From Alcaligenes faecalis (GTDB taxonomy: Bacteria > Pseudomonadota > Gammaproteobacteria > Burkholderiales > Burkholderiaceae_B), in NCBI RefSeq assembly GCF_002443155.1, contig NZ_CP023667.1:3162001-3226000 (forward strand): 64,000 bases of DNA, given 5' to 3'. The notes beneath the pieces are model-generated. The model saw nothing but the letters and a program-made list of their open reading frames with translations, had not been told where the DNA came from and did not search any database. The position numbers and the translations under genes were made by a program. Shown in pieces: positions 63,473 to 64,000 of the stretch (position 1 is its first letter; each line of letters starts with the position of its first letter).

Positions 63473-64000
63473 ATGCAAGCCTGGATCTCCGATCTTATTT
63501 CGTGGCTCTTGACCACTCTGTCTCTGCCCGAAATCGGTTTAAGCGCCATTTTCATCGTCAGTCTGGTCTCGGCTACTCTCCTGCCCTTGGGGTCGGAACC
63601 GGCAGTATTCGCCTATATCAACCTGGCCCCGGACATGTTCTGGCCTGCTGTACTGGTAGCCACCGTGGGCAATACAGCGGGCGGCGCTATCAGCTATGCC
63701 ACCGGTCTGGCAGCCGAAAAAGCCTACGAAGCCTGGCGCGAAAAGCACCCGCAACAGACAGAAGATGGGGCACGCCCCAAGAACAAGGCCGCTGGCCGCT
63801 GGCACGAGCTGGGACAACGCTGGCTGACCCGCATGGGGCCACCCGCTCTGCTCTTGTCCTGGCTGCCGGTTGTAGGTGATCCCCTGTGTGCCGTCGCCGG
63901 TTGGCTACGCCTGCCATTTTGGCCCAGCCTGTTTTACATGGCGGTGGGGAAACTGGCGCGCTACATCACCATGACCGCGGGTCTGCTGTGGATTTTCCCC
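63473..64000 (+). CDS. YqaA/DedA-like membrane protein (3' end cut by window edge)
   Basis: 176 codons are visible from ATG 63473. Membrane segments and the family motifs ATLLPLGSEPAVFAYINL, VATVGNTAGGAISYATGL and LSWLPVVGDPLCAVAGWLRL identify the YqaA branch of the DedA/SNARE-associated family. DedA-like proteins support membrane homeostasis and lipid carrier recycling. YqaA itself has no settled role. The sequence continues past the edge with GKLARYITMTAGLLWIFP. Confidence 0.9.
   Translation, partial: MQAWISDLISWLLTTLSLPEIGLSAIFIVSLVSATLLPLGSEPAVFAYINLAPDMFWPAVLVATVGNTAGGAISYATGLAAEKAYEAWREKHPQQTEDGARPKNKAAGRWHELGQRWLTRMGPPALLLSWLPVVGDPLCAVAGWLRLPFWPSLFYMAVGKLARYITMTAGLLWIFP

Noticed and set aside
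63349..63879. A 176-codon plus-strand frame near the right edge
   Set aside because: It is the wrong frame of the YqaA/DedA-like gene starting at 63473, which has clear membrane segments and family motifs and runs off the edge.

Overview
The window looks like chromosome from a betaproteobacterium of the Alcaligenaceae, most probably Alcaligenes (inference). The basis is the moderately high G+C, the arrangement DUF3460-scpA-panC, coaE-zapD, the ubiE / Tim44-like / ubiJ-ubiB block, and protein sequences that read like Bordetella/Alcaligenes orthologues. No tRNA, rRNA or CRISPR array was seen.

Layout. 1-8.6 kb: an MdtABC-type RND multidrug efflux operon with its outer-membrane lipoprotein (cut by the left edge). 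8.8-13.5 kb: housekeeping genes (zapD, coaE, a lipoprotein, a solo LuxR-type HTH, panC, scpA, DUF3460). 13.5-21.1 kb: an MFS exporter, then a visibly A+T-richer minus-strand operon: trimethylamine-dehydrogenase-like flavoprotein, trpD (frameshifted in a 7-G run), trpC, a decarboxylase-fold protein that has lost its PLP lysine, and pdxH. The trp and pdxH products read more like alphaproteobacterial than betaproteobacterial proteins, so this is a likely transferred metabolic cluster. 21.1-24.8 kb: B3/B4 protein, EamA exporter, AraC and MmyB-type regulators. 24.8-32 kb: a B12 module: cobalamin-dependent metH divergent from a cobalamin riboswitch, btuB and a BtuF-like binding protein. 32-36 kb: a Fur-boxed FecI/FecR/TonB-receptor surface-signalling system.

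36.2-43.4 kb is the most unusual part. It is a long minus-strand run of three different CorA-like channels (pore motifs GQN, GQN, SMN), two single-span membrane proteins, a gene fusing a degenerate Mg2+-ATPase N-terminus/actuator domain to an outer-membrane porin, and two paralogous small helical proteins at either end. Each helical protein has a related leader block upstream. I propose an undescribed divalent-cation (probably Mg2+) envelope transport and sensing locus; function is inference.

43.5-64 kb: thiG-thiD-mtnN, a complete-looking group II intron inserted just downstream of a -10-like box ahead of a protein-isoaspartate methyltransferase gene and tolC, then rfaE2, a di-iron ferritin-like protein, ubiquinone genes (ubiB, ubiJ, ubiE) with a Tim44-like membrane protein, phoB-phoR, a VOC protein, pxpB-pxpC, ilvA and a YqaA/DedA-like protein cut by the right edge.
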